This document shows, in pieces, positions 26,468 to 35,586 of a stretch of DNA of 64,000 nt. A program made the position numbers and the translations under genes. The DNA lies in the NCBI GenBank assembly GCA_913774625.1, contig CAJYHL010000009.1, forward strand, positions 1-64,000, given 5' to 3'. The notes beneath the pieces are model-generated. The model was not told the origin of the DNA, did not search any database, and saw only the letters and a program-made list of their open reading frames with translations. Source of the stretch: an uncultured Acidovorax sp. (lineage in GTDB: Bacteria > Pseudomonadota > Gammaproteobacteria > Burkholderiales > Burkholderiaceae_C). Every line of letters begins with the position of its first letter. The first letter of the stretch is position 1.

Positions 26468-26738
26468 GGCTTGTCCTTGGAGTGAGGGCGGGCTTCCGGC
26501 ACGGCCCAGCGCCGCCTGCGGATTGCGGGCGGCGACTGAATCTGGACGACGCCGCAGGCCGCAGAAAGGTTCCTGCCGCAATGCGGCGACGGCCTGCGCG
26601 TGCGACGGCCGGGATCGTGAACAAACACGTTCTTCGGCCGGTTCCTTGGCCACACAATGCGGGCCGGCTCGCTCATGCGATACGCATTACCACCATCCGC
26701 CATCCCGCATGGCCCATTCCAAGGAACAAGGAACCTCC
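26468..26738. promoter_or_regulatory. Divergent region SDR / aroQ
   Basis: These 271 bases should contain both promoters. They include the palindrome gccgcaatgcggc near 26575-26587 and, at 26613-26634, the recurrent motif atcgtgaac-aaacacgttctt flanked by cggccg repeats that could form a stem. No small gene is evident. Confidence 0.4.
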
Positions 26739-27185
26739 ATGACCTTTCTCGTGCTCCACGGCATCAACCTGAACATGTTCGGCAAGCGTGACCCGAAGCA
26801 GTACGGCACGACCACCCTGGCCGAGATCGATGACCGGCTCGTCGCGCTGGGGCGCGAGCTGGGCGTGGCGGTCGAGTGCTTCCAGACCAACTTCGAAGGC
26901 GCCATGGCCGAGCGCATCCACCAGGCCTATTTCGACGACGTGCAGGGCGTGCTCATCAACGCCGGCGCCTGGACGCACTACAGCTACGGCATCCGCGACG
27001 CGCTGGCCATCCTGAAGTGCCCCATCGTCGAGGTCCACATGTCCAACATCCATGCGCGCGAGGCCTTCCGCCACCACTCGGTGATCGCCGAGATCGCCAA
27101 GGGCCAGATCGCCGGCTTCGGCGTGGACAGCTACCTGCAGGGCCTGCGCCTGGCGGTGAACCTCGCCAAGGGCAGCGCTTCCTGA
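26739..27185 (+). CDS. aroQ: 3-Dehydroquinate dehydratase, type II
   Basis: Third step of the shikimate pathway: dehydration of 3-dehydroquinate to 3-dehydroshikimate. The 148 residues match the small dodecameric class. The start VLHGINLNMFGKRDPKQYG carries the flexible-lid catalytic Arg and the Tyr of the active site (usually GxR and Y). NAGAWTHYSYGIRDAL and VEVHMSNIHAREAFRHHS contain the substrate-binding Asn and catalytic His. The family motif is usually NxPNLNxLGxRxPxxYG; here the Gly-Ile-Asn-Leu-Asn variant lacks the Pro and Leu-Gly is Phe-Gly, so it may be a divergent paralogue. The ATG is preceded by AAGGAAC. Confidence 0.85.
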   Translation: MTFLVLHGINLNMFGKRDPKQYGTTTLAEIDDRLVALGRELGVAVECFQTNFEGAMAERIHQAYFDDVQGVLINAGAWTHYSYGIRDALAILKCPIVEVHMSNIHAREAFRHHSVIAEIAKGQIAGFGVDSYLQGLRLAVNLAKGSAS

Positions 27186-27203
27186 TCTTTTTCGGGGGCT
27201 CAG

Positions 27204-27911
27204 TCAGGCGCTGCGGCGCGCCGCCCATTGCGCGTGCCCGGCGCGCCGCAGCGCGCAGGCCGGGCATTCGCCGCAGCCGTAGCCCCAGCTGTGCAGGGTG
27301 TCGCGCACGCCGTGGTAGCAGGTGTGCGACTGGCGCACGACGATGTCCACCAGCGCGTCGCCGCCCAGCTCGCGGGCCAGCTCCCAGGTGGCGGCCTTGT
27401 CGATCCACATCAGCGGAGTCTCGAAGGTGAAGCGCTGGCCCATGCCCAGGGAGACGGCCACCTGCAGCGCCTTCAAGGTGTCGTCGCGGCAGTCGGGGTA
27501 GCCCGAGAAATCGGTCTCGCACATGCCGCCCACCAGCGTGTGCAGGCCGCGCCGGTAGCCCACGGCGGCGGCCAGCTGGAAGAAGAGCAGGTTGCGCCCG
27601 GGCACGAAGGTGTTGGGCAGGCCGGCTTCGGTCATCTGGATGGCGGTGTCGCGCGTCAGGGCGGTGTCGCTGATCCGGCCCAGCACGGCCAGATCGACCA
27701 TGTGGTCCTCGCCCAGCCGGCCGGCCCATTGCGGGAAACGCTCGCGCACGGCGGCCAGCACGTCGGTGCGCGCCTGCAGTTCCACCTGGTGGCGCTGGCC
27801 GTAGTCGAAGCCTATGGTCTCGACATGCTCGAAATGGGTCAGCGCCCACGCCAGGCAGGTCGTGGAGTCTTGCCCGCCGGAGAAGAGGACGAGTGCGTGG
27901 CCGGGTCTCAT
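27204..27911 (-). CDS. queC: 7-Cyano-7-deazaguanine synthase
   Basis: Makes preQ0 from 7-carboxy-7-deazaguanine, ATP and ammonia, a step in queuosine tRNA modification. The 235 residues carry the PP-loop ATP motif [18 protein letters not shown] and the C-terminal zinc site [10 protein letters not shown] with an upstream Cys (SHTCYHG), both diagnostic of QueC. No other que genes are near. It is a single gene convergent with aroQ. Confidence 0.96.
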   Translation of the reverse strand: MRPGHALVLFSGGQDSTTCLAWALTHFEHVETIGFDYGQRHQVELQARTDVLAAVRERFPQWAGRLGEDHMVDLAVLGRISDTALTRDTAIQMTEAGLPNTFVPGRNLLFFQLAAAVGYRRGLHTLVGGMCETDFSGYPDCRDDTLKALQVAVSLGMGQRFTFETPLMWIDKAATWELARELGGDALVDIVVRQSHTCYHGVRDTLHSWGYGCGECPACALRRAGHAQWAARRSA

Positions 27912-27961
27912 GAAGGGGTTCCTCGAAAACGAATGGAAGAAGAAAGTGGTGCCGGAAAAAG

Positions 27962-27987
27962 CAAAAAGCCCCGCGGTGCGGGGCTTG
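27962..27987 (-). terminator. Terminator of the 50-residue membrane-protein gene
   Basis: aagccccgc and its complement (27966-27986, 3-base loop) are followed by a T run on the minus strand. It lies between the small gene (ends 28018) and queC. Confidence 0.88.
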
Positions 27988-28017
27988 CAGGCGGGTGGGG
28001 CGCTGTGGGCGCTGCCG

Positions 28018-28170
28018 TCAGGCCATGTAGATGGCTATGAAGGCCAGCAGGAACATGATGACCGCGCCCACGGCGGGCAGCACCAGGGGCATGAGCGGCA
28101 CCACGGCCTCGATGGCGTCGGGGGCGTGGGTTTCGCCGGCATGCGGTGCTGTGGTGGTGTCGTGGGCCAT
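28018..28170 (-). CDS. Small single-helix membrane protein (50 residues)
   Basis: A short but convincing gene: ATG at 28170 preceded by GGAGACA, 50 codons, stop TGA and a strong terminator 30 bases further. The N-terminal half is polar ([20 protein letters not shown]) with three histidines; the C-terminal half is one hydrophobic helix (about 22-49, [20 protein letters not shown]). I do not recognise the family. Its size and one-helix layout resemble accessory subunits of membrane complexes, but that is only an analogy. Confidence 0.7.
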   Translation of the reverse strand: MAHDTTTAPHAGETHAPDAIEAVVPLMPLVLPAVGAVIMFLLAFIAIYMA

Positions 28171-28313
28171 GGTCGATGTCTCCAGCCTGTTTCTGCTTAA
28201 AAGTTACGCAATTCTAGCGATACCGCCGCAGCTGTCCATGCGGCCTTTCCCGAAAGCCCACCCGGAGCACGGCCTGCGCCACTGGCGCGGCGTTGCCGCC
28301 CAGGGAGATGGCC

Positions 28314-29915
28314 TCAATACGGTTTGCGATCGGCGGCGGCCGGCGGCACCCACTGGTAGAGCCAGGTCTCGGTGATCGGCCGGCCGTTCTCGCGCAGGAA
28401 GAGGCGGATGGTGATGGGCGCGGTGCTGTCGTCGCCCGGCCGCACGTCGAACATGGCGCGCCAGCCGTTGATGGCGTCCAGCGGCCGGGCCGAGGTGATC
28501 TCCACCTGGCCCCGGCTCACGGTGATGACCGGCTCCACCTTGGCCTCGCGCCCCAGGCCTTGCAGGCTTTCTCCCGCGAAGTCCACGGCGAAGCGCCACG
28601 AGAAATACTTGCGCGGCTGGCCCACCACGCCCCCTAAGCCGGTGCGGGTGGCCACGCAGCGCGCCAGCGGCGGGTGGGCGGGCGCGTCGGCGCCCCAGAA
28701 GAGGCGGTAGCCCACCAGCAGCTCTTCGCCCGCCTGCGGCTTGCGCTCGGGGTTCCAGAAGGCGACGATGTTGTCGAAGGTCTCGTCCACGGTGGGGATC
28801 TCCACCAGCTGTATCGAGCCCTTGCCCCAGTCGGCCTTGGGCTCGACCCAGAGCGAGGGCCGGCGCTCGTAGAACACGCCGTCGTCCTGGTAGTGGTCGA
28901 AGTTGCGGTCGCGCTGCATCAGCCCGAAGCCGCGCGGGTTCTCGTCCACGAAGGCGTTGAACTGCAGCGTCGGCGGGTTGGTGAGCGGGCGCCACACCCA
29001 TTCGCCGTTGCCGCGCCACATCGACAGACCGTCGGAGTCGTGGATCTCCGGGCGCCAGTCGTTGGCCATGCGGTGGTCGTTCTCGCCGTGCTGGAACATG
29101 CTGGTGCAGGGCGCGATGCCGATGCGCGCGATCTCCTTGCGCGGGTAGAGCGCGGCGTCGATCTCCATCACCTGCACGTCGCCGGGCGTGATGGCGAAGC
29201 GGTAGGCGCCGCTGACGCTGGGCGAATCCAGCAGCGCCATCACCACCACGGTGTTGGAGCCGGGAGCGGGGCGTTCCAGGTAGAAGGCGGTGAAGTCGGG
29301 AAATTCCTCCGGCCGCTCCATGCCCGTGTCGATGGCCAGGCCCCGGGCCGAAAGGCCGTACTGCCATTCGCCGCCCACGGCGCGGAAATAGCTCGCGCCG
29401 AGGAAGGCGGCCACATCGCGCACCGGGTCGGTATGGAAGTTCAGGCGGAAGCCCGCGAAGCCCAGGTCGGGCGGCAGCTCGCCCGCCTTGAGGCCGCTCT
29501 TGCCGTAGTCGAACATGGCCGGGTCATAGGCCAGTTCCTGCGCCTGGCCGTCCGCCAGCTCGTACATGTGGACGGGCTTCTTGAAAAAGAGGCCCAGGTG
29601 GAAGAACTTGGCCTGGAAGCGCAGGTTGTCGCCCGCCCAGAGGGCGTGGTCGGCCTGGAATTGGATCGACTGGTACTGGTCCCAGTCCAGCGACGCAACC
29701 GACGGCGGGATGGTGCCGGCCGGCGGCGCGTAGGGCTGGCCGGCCAGCTTGCGGGCCTTGCCCTTGAGTGCGGCGAAGTCGAAGGGCCTGGGGGCGCCCA
29801 GGGGCTTCATGGCGGCGAAGGCCTGGGTCCAGTTCAGGCCCAGGCTGGCGGCGGAGGCCAGGGCGGCGCCGCGGCCGAGGGTGCGGAGAAAGTGGCGTCG
29901 TTGCGGTTTCTGCAT
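28314..29915 (-). CDS. opgD: Glucan biosynthesis protein D, periplasmic
   Basis: Periplasmic enzyme that sets the backbone structure of osmoregulated periplasmic glucans. The 533 residues begin with a twin-arginine signal (QRRHFLRTLGRGAALASAASL), as in E. coli OpgD but not OpgG. MdoG-family segments are FDFAALKGKARKLAGQPY, DQYQSIQFQADHALW, GASYFRAVGGEWQYGLSARG, and MFQHGENDHRMANDWRPEIHDSDGLSMW. The ATG at 29915 gives a normal signal; an upstream TTG is possible. No opgH is adjacent. Confidence 0.94.
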   Translation of the reverse strand: MQKPQRRHFLRTLGRGAALASAASLGLNWTQAFAAMKPLGAPRPFDFAALKGKARKLAGQPYAPPAGTIPPSVASLDWDQYQSIQFQADHALWAGDNLRFQAKFFHLGLFFKKPVHMYELADGQAQELAYDPAMFDYGKSGLKAGELPPDLGFAGFRLNFHTDPVRDVAAFLGASYFRAVGGEWQYGLSARGLAIDTGMERPEEFPDFTAFYLERPAPGSNTVVVMALLDSPSVSGAYRFAITPGDVQVMEIDAALYPRKEIARIGIAPCTSMFQHGENDHRMANDWRPEIHDSDGLSMWRGNGEWVWRPLTNPPTLQFNAFVDENPRGFGLMQRDRNFDHYQDDGVFYERRPSLWVEPKADWGKGSIQLVEIPTVDETFDNIVAFWNPERKPQAGEELLVGYRLFWGADAPAHPPLARCVATRTGLGGVVGQPRKYFSWRFAVDFAGESLQGLGREAKVEPVITVSRGQVEITSARPLDAINGWRAMFDVRPGDDSTAPITIRLFLRENGRPITETWLYQWVPPAAADRKPY

Positions 29916-30057
29916 GGCAAGGCAGTGTGCCGACAACCTGCCCCGCAGCCTGCAACCGGGTGTGAATACGGGCCTTAGGGACGCGCGATGGGCGCGCTCT
30001 CCTACAAGAATCGCGTGCCTCGGGGACGGGCGGGCTACCCCGGGCGGGCCGGATCGA

Positions 30058-31257
30058 TCAGATCAGGTCGGCCTGCATCTGCGCGCCGCGCAGCTGGTCC
30101 AGCACCTGCTGCACGTGGTCGTGCCCGCGCGTCTGCAGCACCAGCTCCACTTCCACGTTCTGCGCGGCCAGCATGGTGAAGGCCCGCTGGTGGTGGACCT
30201 CTTCCACGTTGGCGCCGGCCTGGGCCACGGTGGCGGTGATGCGTGCCAGCGCGCCGGGCACGTCGCGCACGCCGACCTTGATGCGCGCCAGGCGCCCCGA
30301 GCGCACCATGCCGCGCTCGATGATGGCGGCCAGCAGCAGCGGGTCGATGTTGCCGCCGCACAGCACCAGGCCCACCCGCTTGCCGCGGAAGCGTTCGGGG
30401 TGCCGCAGCAGCGCGGCCAGGCCGGCGGCGCCCGCGCCTTCGACCAGGGTCTTCTCGATCTCCAGCAGCATCAGAACGGCCTGCTCGATGTCGCCCTCGT
30501 CCACCAGCAGCAGGTCGTCCACCAGCCGCTCGATCACCTCGCGGGTGATCCGGCCGGGCGTGCCCACGGCGATGCCCTCGGCGATGGTGGAGGTGCCCTG
30601 CGGGTGCTGCGTGCCCTTGACGGCGTTCACCATGGCCGGAAAGCGCGAGGTCTGCACGCCGACGATCTCGATCCCTGGGTTGAGCGCCTTGGCCGCGGTG
30701 GCGATGCCGGCGATGAGGCCGCCTCCGCCGACGGCGATGACGAGGCTGTCGAGGTCCGGCACCGCCTGCAGCATCTCGAGGCCCACCGTGCCCTGGCCCG
30801 CGGCGACGGCTTCGTCGTCGTAGGGGTGCACGAAGGTGAGCCCGCGCTCTTCGGCCAGCGCATAGGCGTGCGCACGGGCTTCTTCCAGCGTATCGCCGTG
30901 CAGCACGACCTCGGCGCCGAAGCCGCGCGTGCGCTCCACCTTCACGCCGGGCGTGAAGCGCGGCATCACGATCACGGCCGCGAGGCCCAGGCGCTGCGCG
31001 TGGTAGGCCACGCCCTGCGCATGGTTGCCGGCGCTCATGGCGATCACGCCGCGCCGCTGCTCCTCGGGCGAGAGCTGGCTCAGCTTGTTGCATGCGCCTC
31101 GCTCCTTGAAGGAGGCGGTGAACTGAAGGTTCTCGAACTTGAGGAACACCTGCGCGCCCACGATCTGCGAGAGCGTGCGCGATTCGACGCAGGGGGTGTC
31201 GAGCACCTGGCCCTGGAGGCGGGCGGCGGCGGCCTGGATGTCGGGGAGGGTGAGCAT
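30058..31257 (-). CDS. ilvA: Threonine ammonia-lyase with ACT domain
   Basis: PLP enzyme deaminating threonine (or serine) to 2-oxobutyrate (or pyruvate) and ammonia, feeding isoleucine synthesis or threonine breakdown. The 399 residues fit the short class (one ACT domain), not the 514-residue IlvA. Lys51 in TASFKERGACNKL binds PLP, SAGNHAQGVAYHA holds the phosphate-side Asn, VAVGGGGLIAGIA is the glycine loop (VIAVGGGGLIAGI), and residues from about 325 form the ACT domain (RLARIKVGVRDVPGALARIT). It could equally be named tdcB-like. It lies downstream of the TonB-dependent receptor gene after 52 bp. Confidence 0.9.
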   Translation of the reverse strand: MLTLPDIQAAAARLQGQVLDTPCVESRTLSQIVGAQVFLKFENLQFTASFKERGACNKLSQLSPEEQRRGVIAMSAGNHAQGVAYHAQRLGLAAVIVMPRFTPGVKVERTRGFGAEVVLHGDTLEEARAHAYALAEERGLTFVHPYDDEAVAAGQGTVGLEMLQAVPDLDSLVIAVGGGGLIAGIATAAKALNPGIEIVGVQTSRFPAMVNAVKGTQHPQGTSTIAEGIAVGTPGRITREVIERLVDDLLLVDEGDIEQAVLMLLEIEKTLVEGAGAAGLAALLRHPERFRGKRVGLVLCGGNIDPLLLAAIIERGMVRSGRLARIKVGVRDVPGALARITATVAQAGANVEEVHHQRAFTMLAAQNVEVELVLQTRGHDHVQQVLDQLRGAQMQADLI

Positions 31258-31309
31258 GGCGCGATTGTGGCGCAGGCCGGCCCGGCGCCTGCGGGTTCCT
31301 TCCTTCCGC

Positions 31310-33787
31310 TCAGAAATCCACGGTGGCCGACAGCTGCAGGCTGCGCGGCGCCCCGACCAGCAGCGTGCCCCAGGTGGATGCGCCGGCCCAGTAGTCCCGT
31401 CCCGTGGCGTTGCGCACCGTGGCGCGCAGCACGGTGCTGCGGCCGGCCACCTGCAGCCGGTAGCGCAGGCCGAGGTCCACGGTCGTCCACGACGGCAGGC
31501 GCTGCCGGTTGGCCTGATCGGCGTATTGGGCGCCGGTGCGGATGAGCGTCGCCGTGGCCGTCAGGCCGGGCACCAGCGCCAGGTCGTGCTCGGCGTTCAG
31601 CGTGAACTGGCTGTGGGGCACGCCGACGGCGGTGTTGCCCTGCGTCGCGGCGCTGCTGGTGCGGGTGAGTTCCGCGTCGATCCACGTCGCGCCGCCGTAG
31701 AGGCGCCATCCGGCGGCCGGTTCGCCATAGGCCGACAGTTCCAGGCCGCGGTTGCGCTGCTCTCCGTCCACCGTGAAGCGGTTGTCCTGCAGGATGCCGC
31801 TGGGCTTGCGGATCTGGAACAGGCTGGCGGTGGTCATGAGGCGGCCATGGTCCACCTTGATGCCCACCTCCTGCTGGCGCGTCTTGTACGGGGCGAAGAC
31901 CTCGCCCGCGTTCACGGCGGTACTGGGGGCGGTATCGCCCTTGCTCAGGCCTTCGATGTAGTTGGCGTACAGCGACACGCCCTGCCACGGCTTGAGCACC
32001 ACGCCCGCCAGCGGTGTGGTGGCGCTCTGGCCATAGGTGGCCGTGCGCATGCCGTTGGGGTCGAAGCTGTCGGAGTCCACCTGCTGGTGGCGCACGCCCA
32101 CGGTCAGCAGCAGCCGTTCGTCCCACAGGCCGAGGGTGTCCGACAGCGCCAGGCCGCGCAGCGCGGTCGCCGAGCGCTTGGGCCGGCTGGCCGGTGCCGC
32201 CACGTTCTGGGCAGGCCGGTCGATGGGGGCGTAGATGTTGGAGGTGTAGGCCGTGCCCGACACCGCGCCCATGCGGTAGCGGTCTTCGTACTGGCTCCAC
32301 TGCAGCGTGGCCTGGTGGCTGGCCGCGCCGGTGGCGAAGCGGCCGCGCAGGCCGGCCTCCGCCACCTGGCGCTCCACGTCGAACTGCGCCCGCGACGGGG
32401 TGACGCGGGTGTTCCCGGCGGCCGAGACGATGGTGGGCGTGTTGAAGATGCGGTCCACCCGGGAACGGGCGGCGCCCACGCTGCCGAAGACCGACCAGCG
32501 GTCGTCGAGCTCGTGGCGGGCCTTGAGCAGGGCGGATTCCTCCGTGCTGTCGTACCACTCCCAGCGCTGGGTGATGTTGCGGCGTCCGTCCGGCGCGGCG
32601 GGCACGGCCAGCCCCGTGGCCAGGGAGGGGCGGCGCGTAGGGGCATCCACGTCCTCGCGCTGGCGGATCAGGTCCAGCGTGGCCTGGGTGCGCTCGGTCG
32701 TGTAGTCCAGCGCCAGGGCGCCCAGCGAGGCCTCGCGGCGCTGGTGGTCCATGGGGGTGCGGCCATCGCGGTAGCTGCCATTGAAGCGCACGCCGAACTG
32801 CCGGGCATCGCCCCAGCGCCGGGCCACGTCGATGTGGCCGCCGGCCTGCGAGCGCGTGCCATAGTCGGCACGCACGCGCGTCAGATCCTGCGTGGCGCGC
32901 TTGGGCACCACGTTGATGCCACCGCCCACGCCGCTGTTGGGCGACATGCCGTACACCATGGCTGCGGGCCCCTTGAGCACCTCCACCCGCTCGGCGTAGT
33001 CGGTCAGCAGCCGGTAGTTGGGTGCGACGCCGTACAGGCCGTCGAACGCGATCTCGCCGATGTTGTTGTCCCCGATGGCGAAGCCGCGGATGAAGAAGGC
33101 ATCGGCCACGTCGCCGCTGGGCGCCGTGCTGCGGACCGACGGGTCCGCCGCCAGGGCCTCGCCCAGCGTGGTGGCCTGGCGGTCCTCGATGGCCTGGGCG
33201 GTGTAGCTGGTGATGTGGAAGGGCGCGTCCATCGCATCCGTGTCCCCCAGCATGCCCAGCCGGCCGCCGCGCGCGATCTGGCCGCCGGCATAGGCGCCGG
33301 GCAGCAGGTCCGGCTGCACCGGCGCGGCGGCTGTCACGCGGACCTCGGACAAGGTCGTGGCAGCGGCTCCCGGTGCGGATGCGGGGGCGGCTTCCGGCAG
33401 GCGGCGCAGCGTGTAGGCGCCGTCGGCGCCCCTCACGGGCTCCAGCCCCGTGCCGGCCAGCAGCTGGGTCAGGGCCTGCGCCACGGAGGGCGTGTTCCGC
33501 GCTCCCGCCGTCCGCAGGCCGGCCACCAGATCGGGCGCGAAGGTGATCAGCGTTCCCGATTCGCGGCCCAGCCGGGTGAGCGCCGGCCCCAGCGGCCCGG
33601 CGGGGATGGCGTAGCTGCGCGGCGCGGCGTCCGGTGCGGCGGCCGGCTGGGCCTGCGCGGTGGAGGGCGGCAGCGCCAGCAGGGCCGCGCCGCAGGCGGC
33701 CGTGAGGCTGGCGCATAGCAGATGCGTGGCCGAGGCGGCGGCGCGTTGGCGGGGCAAGGAGGAGCGAGTGGCAGAAGGGCGGCGCAT
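31310..33787 (-). CDS. TonB-dependent siderophore receptor with signalling domain (FecA type)
   Basis: An 825-residue outer-membrane transducer. After a signal peptide (about 1-48, cut near AQAQP) comes the secretin/TonB short N-terminal (STN) signalling domain (about 55-125, SYAIPAGPLGPALTRLGRESG ... ALTQLLAGTGLEPV). A TonB box follows near LSEVRVTA, then the plug (TSYTAQAIEDRQATTLGEAL, MVYGMSPNSGVGGGINVVPKR) and a barrel ending QLSATVDF with the terminal Phe typical of outer-membrane proteins. The STN domain implies that ligand binding is relayed to FecR and the ECF sigma factor encoded just upstream (33953, 34956). Confidence 0.94.
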   Translation of the reverse strand: MRRPSATRSSLPRQRAAASATHLLCASLTAACGAALLALPPSTAQAQPAAAPDAAPRSYAIPAGPLGPALTRLGRESGTLITFAPDLVAGLRTAGARNTPSVAQALTQLLAGTGLEPVRGADGAYTLRRLPEAAPASAPGAAATTLSEVRVTAAAPVQPDLLPGAYAGGQIARGGRLGMLGDTDAMDAPFHITSYTAQAIEDRQATTLGEALAADPSVRSTAPSGDVADAFFIRGFAIGDNNIGEIAFDGLYGVAPNYRLLTDYAERVEVLKGPAAMVYGMSPNSGVGGGINVVPKRATQDLTRVRADYGTRSQAGGHIDVARRWGDARQFGVRFNGSYRDGRTPMDHQRREASLGALALDYTTERTQATLDLIRQREDVDAPTRRPSLATGLAVPAAPDGRRNITQRWEWYDSTEESALLKARHELDDRWSVFGSVGAARSRVDRIFNTPTIVSAAGNTRVTPSRAQFDVERQVAEAGLRGRFATGAASHQATLQWSQYEDRYRMGAVSGTAYTSNIYAPIDRPAQNVAAPASRPKRSATALRGLALSDTLGLWDERLLLTVGVRHQQVDSDSFDPNGMRTATYGQSATTPLAGVVLKPWQGVSLYANYIEGLSKGDTAPSTAVNAGEVFAPYKTRQQEVGIKVDHGRLMTTASLFQIRKPSGILQDNRFTVDGEQRNRGLELSAYGEPAAGWRLYGGATWIDAELTRTSSAATQGNTAVGVPHSQFTLNAEHDLALVPGLTATATLIRTGAQYADQANRQRLPSWTTVDLGLRYRLQVAGRSTVLRATVRNATGRDYWAGASTWGTLLVGAPRSLQLSATVDF

Positions 33788-33952
33788 GCTGGAGGTCTTT
33801 CAGTCGAAGCGTTCGGGCTTCCCGCCATGGCGGGGGTGCTTTGCAGTGCTTGACACCCAGCCGTGCACGAATGGCCGCCTTTTTGCGAGCCCGGATATGA
33901 AATGGCTCCCTCCCGAACGTCTGGCATGCGTAGGATGCTATGAAAAATGTAG

Positions 33953-34969
33953 CTATGAGCGGCGTTCCACGGTCACCCACCAACGGGTGCGGCTGCGGAC
34001 CTGCACCGGCAGCGACCGCGTGAGCGCCGCCAGCACCCGATCGGTGTCGTCCAGCGGGTACGAGCCCGAGACGCGCAGCCCGGCGGCCTCGGTCGCGCAG
34101 CGCAGTATCCCGGGCCGGTAGCGCGCCAGTTCTGCGATGAAGTCGCTCAGCGGCACGTCGTCCGCGACCAGCATGCCCTCGGCCCAGGCGCTGGCGGCGT
34201 CCTGCATGGGCTCGGCGGCGCTGGCGGCTTCGCGGCTGAAGCGGCCCTGCTCGCCTGCCTCCAGGCGCAAGGCCGGTTGGCCGATCCGGGCAGGCGTGAG
34301 TTCCACGGCCCCCTGCAGCACGCCGACGGCGGTGTGGCCGTCATGCTGGCGCACGCTGAAGCGCGTGCCGACGGCGCGCACCAGCCCGTCGGCCGTGCGC
34401 ACGCGTAGCGGGCGGGCGTTGCCGGTGGCGGTATCCGGGGCGTTGTCGGGCGCGCTCTGCACCAGGATCTCGCCGGCACGCAGCACGATCAGGCGCTCGG
34501 CGGTGGAGTAGCGCACGTCCACGGCCGACGCGGTGTTCAGCCATACGCGCGTGCCGTCGGGCAGCCGCGCCTCGTGCCGCTCGCCGGTGCCCGTGGCCAC
34601 GTCGGCCGCCAGCAGTTGCCACGCCTGGGCGCCCAGGTCCGTTTGCCGCGCCGCCAGCAGCCCGCCGGCCCCGGCGCTGAGCAGCACGGCCAGCCGTACT
34701 GCGTGGCGGCGCCGCAAGCCGGGCGCGGCCAGCGTCTGCAGGGCGACGGCGGGGGGCACGCCGCGCAGTTGGGCGTCCACCTCGGCGATGTGCCGCCAGG
34801 CGCGTGCGTGCAGCGGGTCGGCATCGAGCCAGGCCTGCCATTGCTCGCGGGCGCGCTGCGTTCCGGCTGCGGGGGCGCCGTCCTCGGGCTGCAGTTCCAG
34901 CAGCCAGTGCACGGCCTGGCGCGCGACGGCGGGGGGAATGTCCGAGGGCGCCATGTCAGGCCGCGCCAT
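33953..34969 (-). CDS. FecR-type anti-sigma/sigma regulator
   Basis: Inner-membrane protein that relays receptor occupancy to the ECF sigma factor. The 338 residues have an N-terminal cytoplasmic DUF4880-like domain (ARQAVHWLLELQPED, WLDADPLHARAWRHI), a transmembrane segment near 93-107 (LAVLLSAGAGGLLAA) and a periplasmic FecR domain (RHEARLPDGTRVWLNTASAVDVRY, ILVQSAP, VGTRFSVRQHDGHTAVGVLQG). The C-terminal DUF4974-like part (VPLSDFIAELARYRPGIL) contacts the receptor. The ATG at 34969 overlaps the sigma gene by 14 bases; ATG 34954 is an alternative. Confidence 0.93.
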   Translation of the reverse strand: MARPDMAPSDIPPAVARQAVHWLLELQPEDGAPAAGTQRAREQWQAWLDADPLHARAWRHIAEVDAQLRGVPPAVALQTLAAPGLRRRHAVRLAVLLSAGAGGLLAARQTDLGAQAWQLLAADVATGTGERHEARLPDGTRVWLNTASAVDVRYSTAERLIVLRAGEILVQSAPDNAPDTATGNARPLRVRTADGLVRAVGTRFSVRQHDGHTAVGVLQGAVELTPARIGQPALRLEAGEQGRFSREAASAAEPMQDAASAWAEGMLVADDVPLSDFIAELARYRPGILRCATEAAGLRVSGSYPLDDTDRVLAALTRSLPVQVRSRTRWWVTVERRS

Positions 34970-35477
34970 GGCCGAAATAGCAGCGCTCGGCGGCGGCGGC
35001 CAGATGGCGGCGCACGCTGGTGCGCGAGATGCCCAGTTGCGCGGCGATCTGCTCCTGCGTCAGTTCCTCCAGCCGCCACAGCAGAAAAGCCTTGCGCGCC
35101 ACGGCGGGCAGGCCGTCCAGCAGGCGGTCGATGGCGACCAGGGTTTCCAGCACCATCAGGCGCGCGTCGGGCGGCGGTGCCATGGGCTCGGGCAGCAGGG
35201 CCAGCGCGTCGAGGTAAGCGCGCTCGATCTGCCGGCGCCGCAGGTGGTTGGCCAGCAGGCGCTGGGCTATGGTTGTCAGGTAGGCGCGGGGCTCGGCCAG
35301 CTCGTCCAGCCGCTGGCCGGTGGCGGCGAGCACGCGCACGAAGGTGGTTTGCGCCAGGTCCGCCGCGTCCCATGAGCAGCCCAGCTTGTGCCGCAGGCGG
35401 CCCACCAGCCAGCCGTGGTGCTGCAGGTACAGGGCCTGGGTGGCCTCGGCATGGAGAGAGTGGGCGGGCGCAGGCAT
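34956..35477 (-). CDS. ECF RNA polymerase sigma factor, FecI type
   Basis: An iron-starvation ECF sigma factor of about 173 residues. Region 2 is visible as LYLQHHGWLVGRLRHKLGCSWDAADLAQTTFVRVLA, and region 4 as VARKAFLLWRLEELTQEQIAAQLGISRTSVRRHLAAA. Start codons are possible at 35477, 35507 and 35534. The Fur-like palindrome 35490-35508 overlaps the codons between, so the start at 35477 is preferred: a regulated promoter should lie outside the coding region. Transcription of sigma, FecR and then the FecA-type receptor fits the standard arrangement. Confidence 0.9.
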   Translation of the reverse strand: MPAPAHSLHAEATQALYLQHHGWLVGRLRHKLGCSWDAADLAQTTFVRVLAATGQRLDELAEPRAYLTTIAQRLLANHLRRRQIERAYLDALALLPEPMAPPPDARLMVLETLVAIDRLLDGLPAVARKAFLLWRLEELTQEQIAAQLGISRTSVRRHLAAAAERCYFGHGAA

Positions 35478-35489
35478 TGCGTGTTCATG

Positions 35490-35508
35490 AATGCGAATCG
35501 GTCGCATT
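35490..35508. promoter_or_regulatory. Fur-box-like palindrome upstream of the FecI-type gene
   Basis: AATGCGA-ATCGG-TCGCATT is a 19-base sequence with perfect 7-bp arms, 13 bases before the chosen ATG. It matches the length and symmetry of Fur sites (aatgAtAATcATtaTCatt pattern, six of the outer AT positions kept) and sits where iron repression of fecI genes normally acts. Confidence 0.6.
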
Positions 35509-35586
35509 TTATTCCGTGCGCGGCCGTCTGCCATGGCGGGCGCCTCGATCGGCCCGCGCTCCGCTCTGTCTGCCCGCCGAACCGCT

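Noticed and set aside
23417-26485. About 1020-codon plus-strand frame opposite pckG and the SDR gene
   Set aside because: Shadow of two well-supported genes; composition is typical antisense.
30035-33983. Long frames on both strands around threonine deaminase and the FecA-type receptor
   Set aside because: Out-of-frame readings; only the frames with PLP and receptor motifs are genes.
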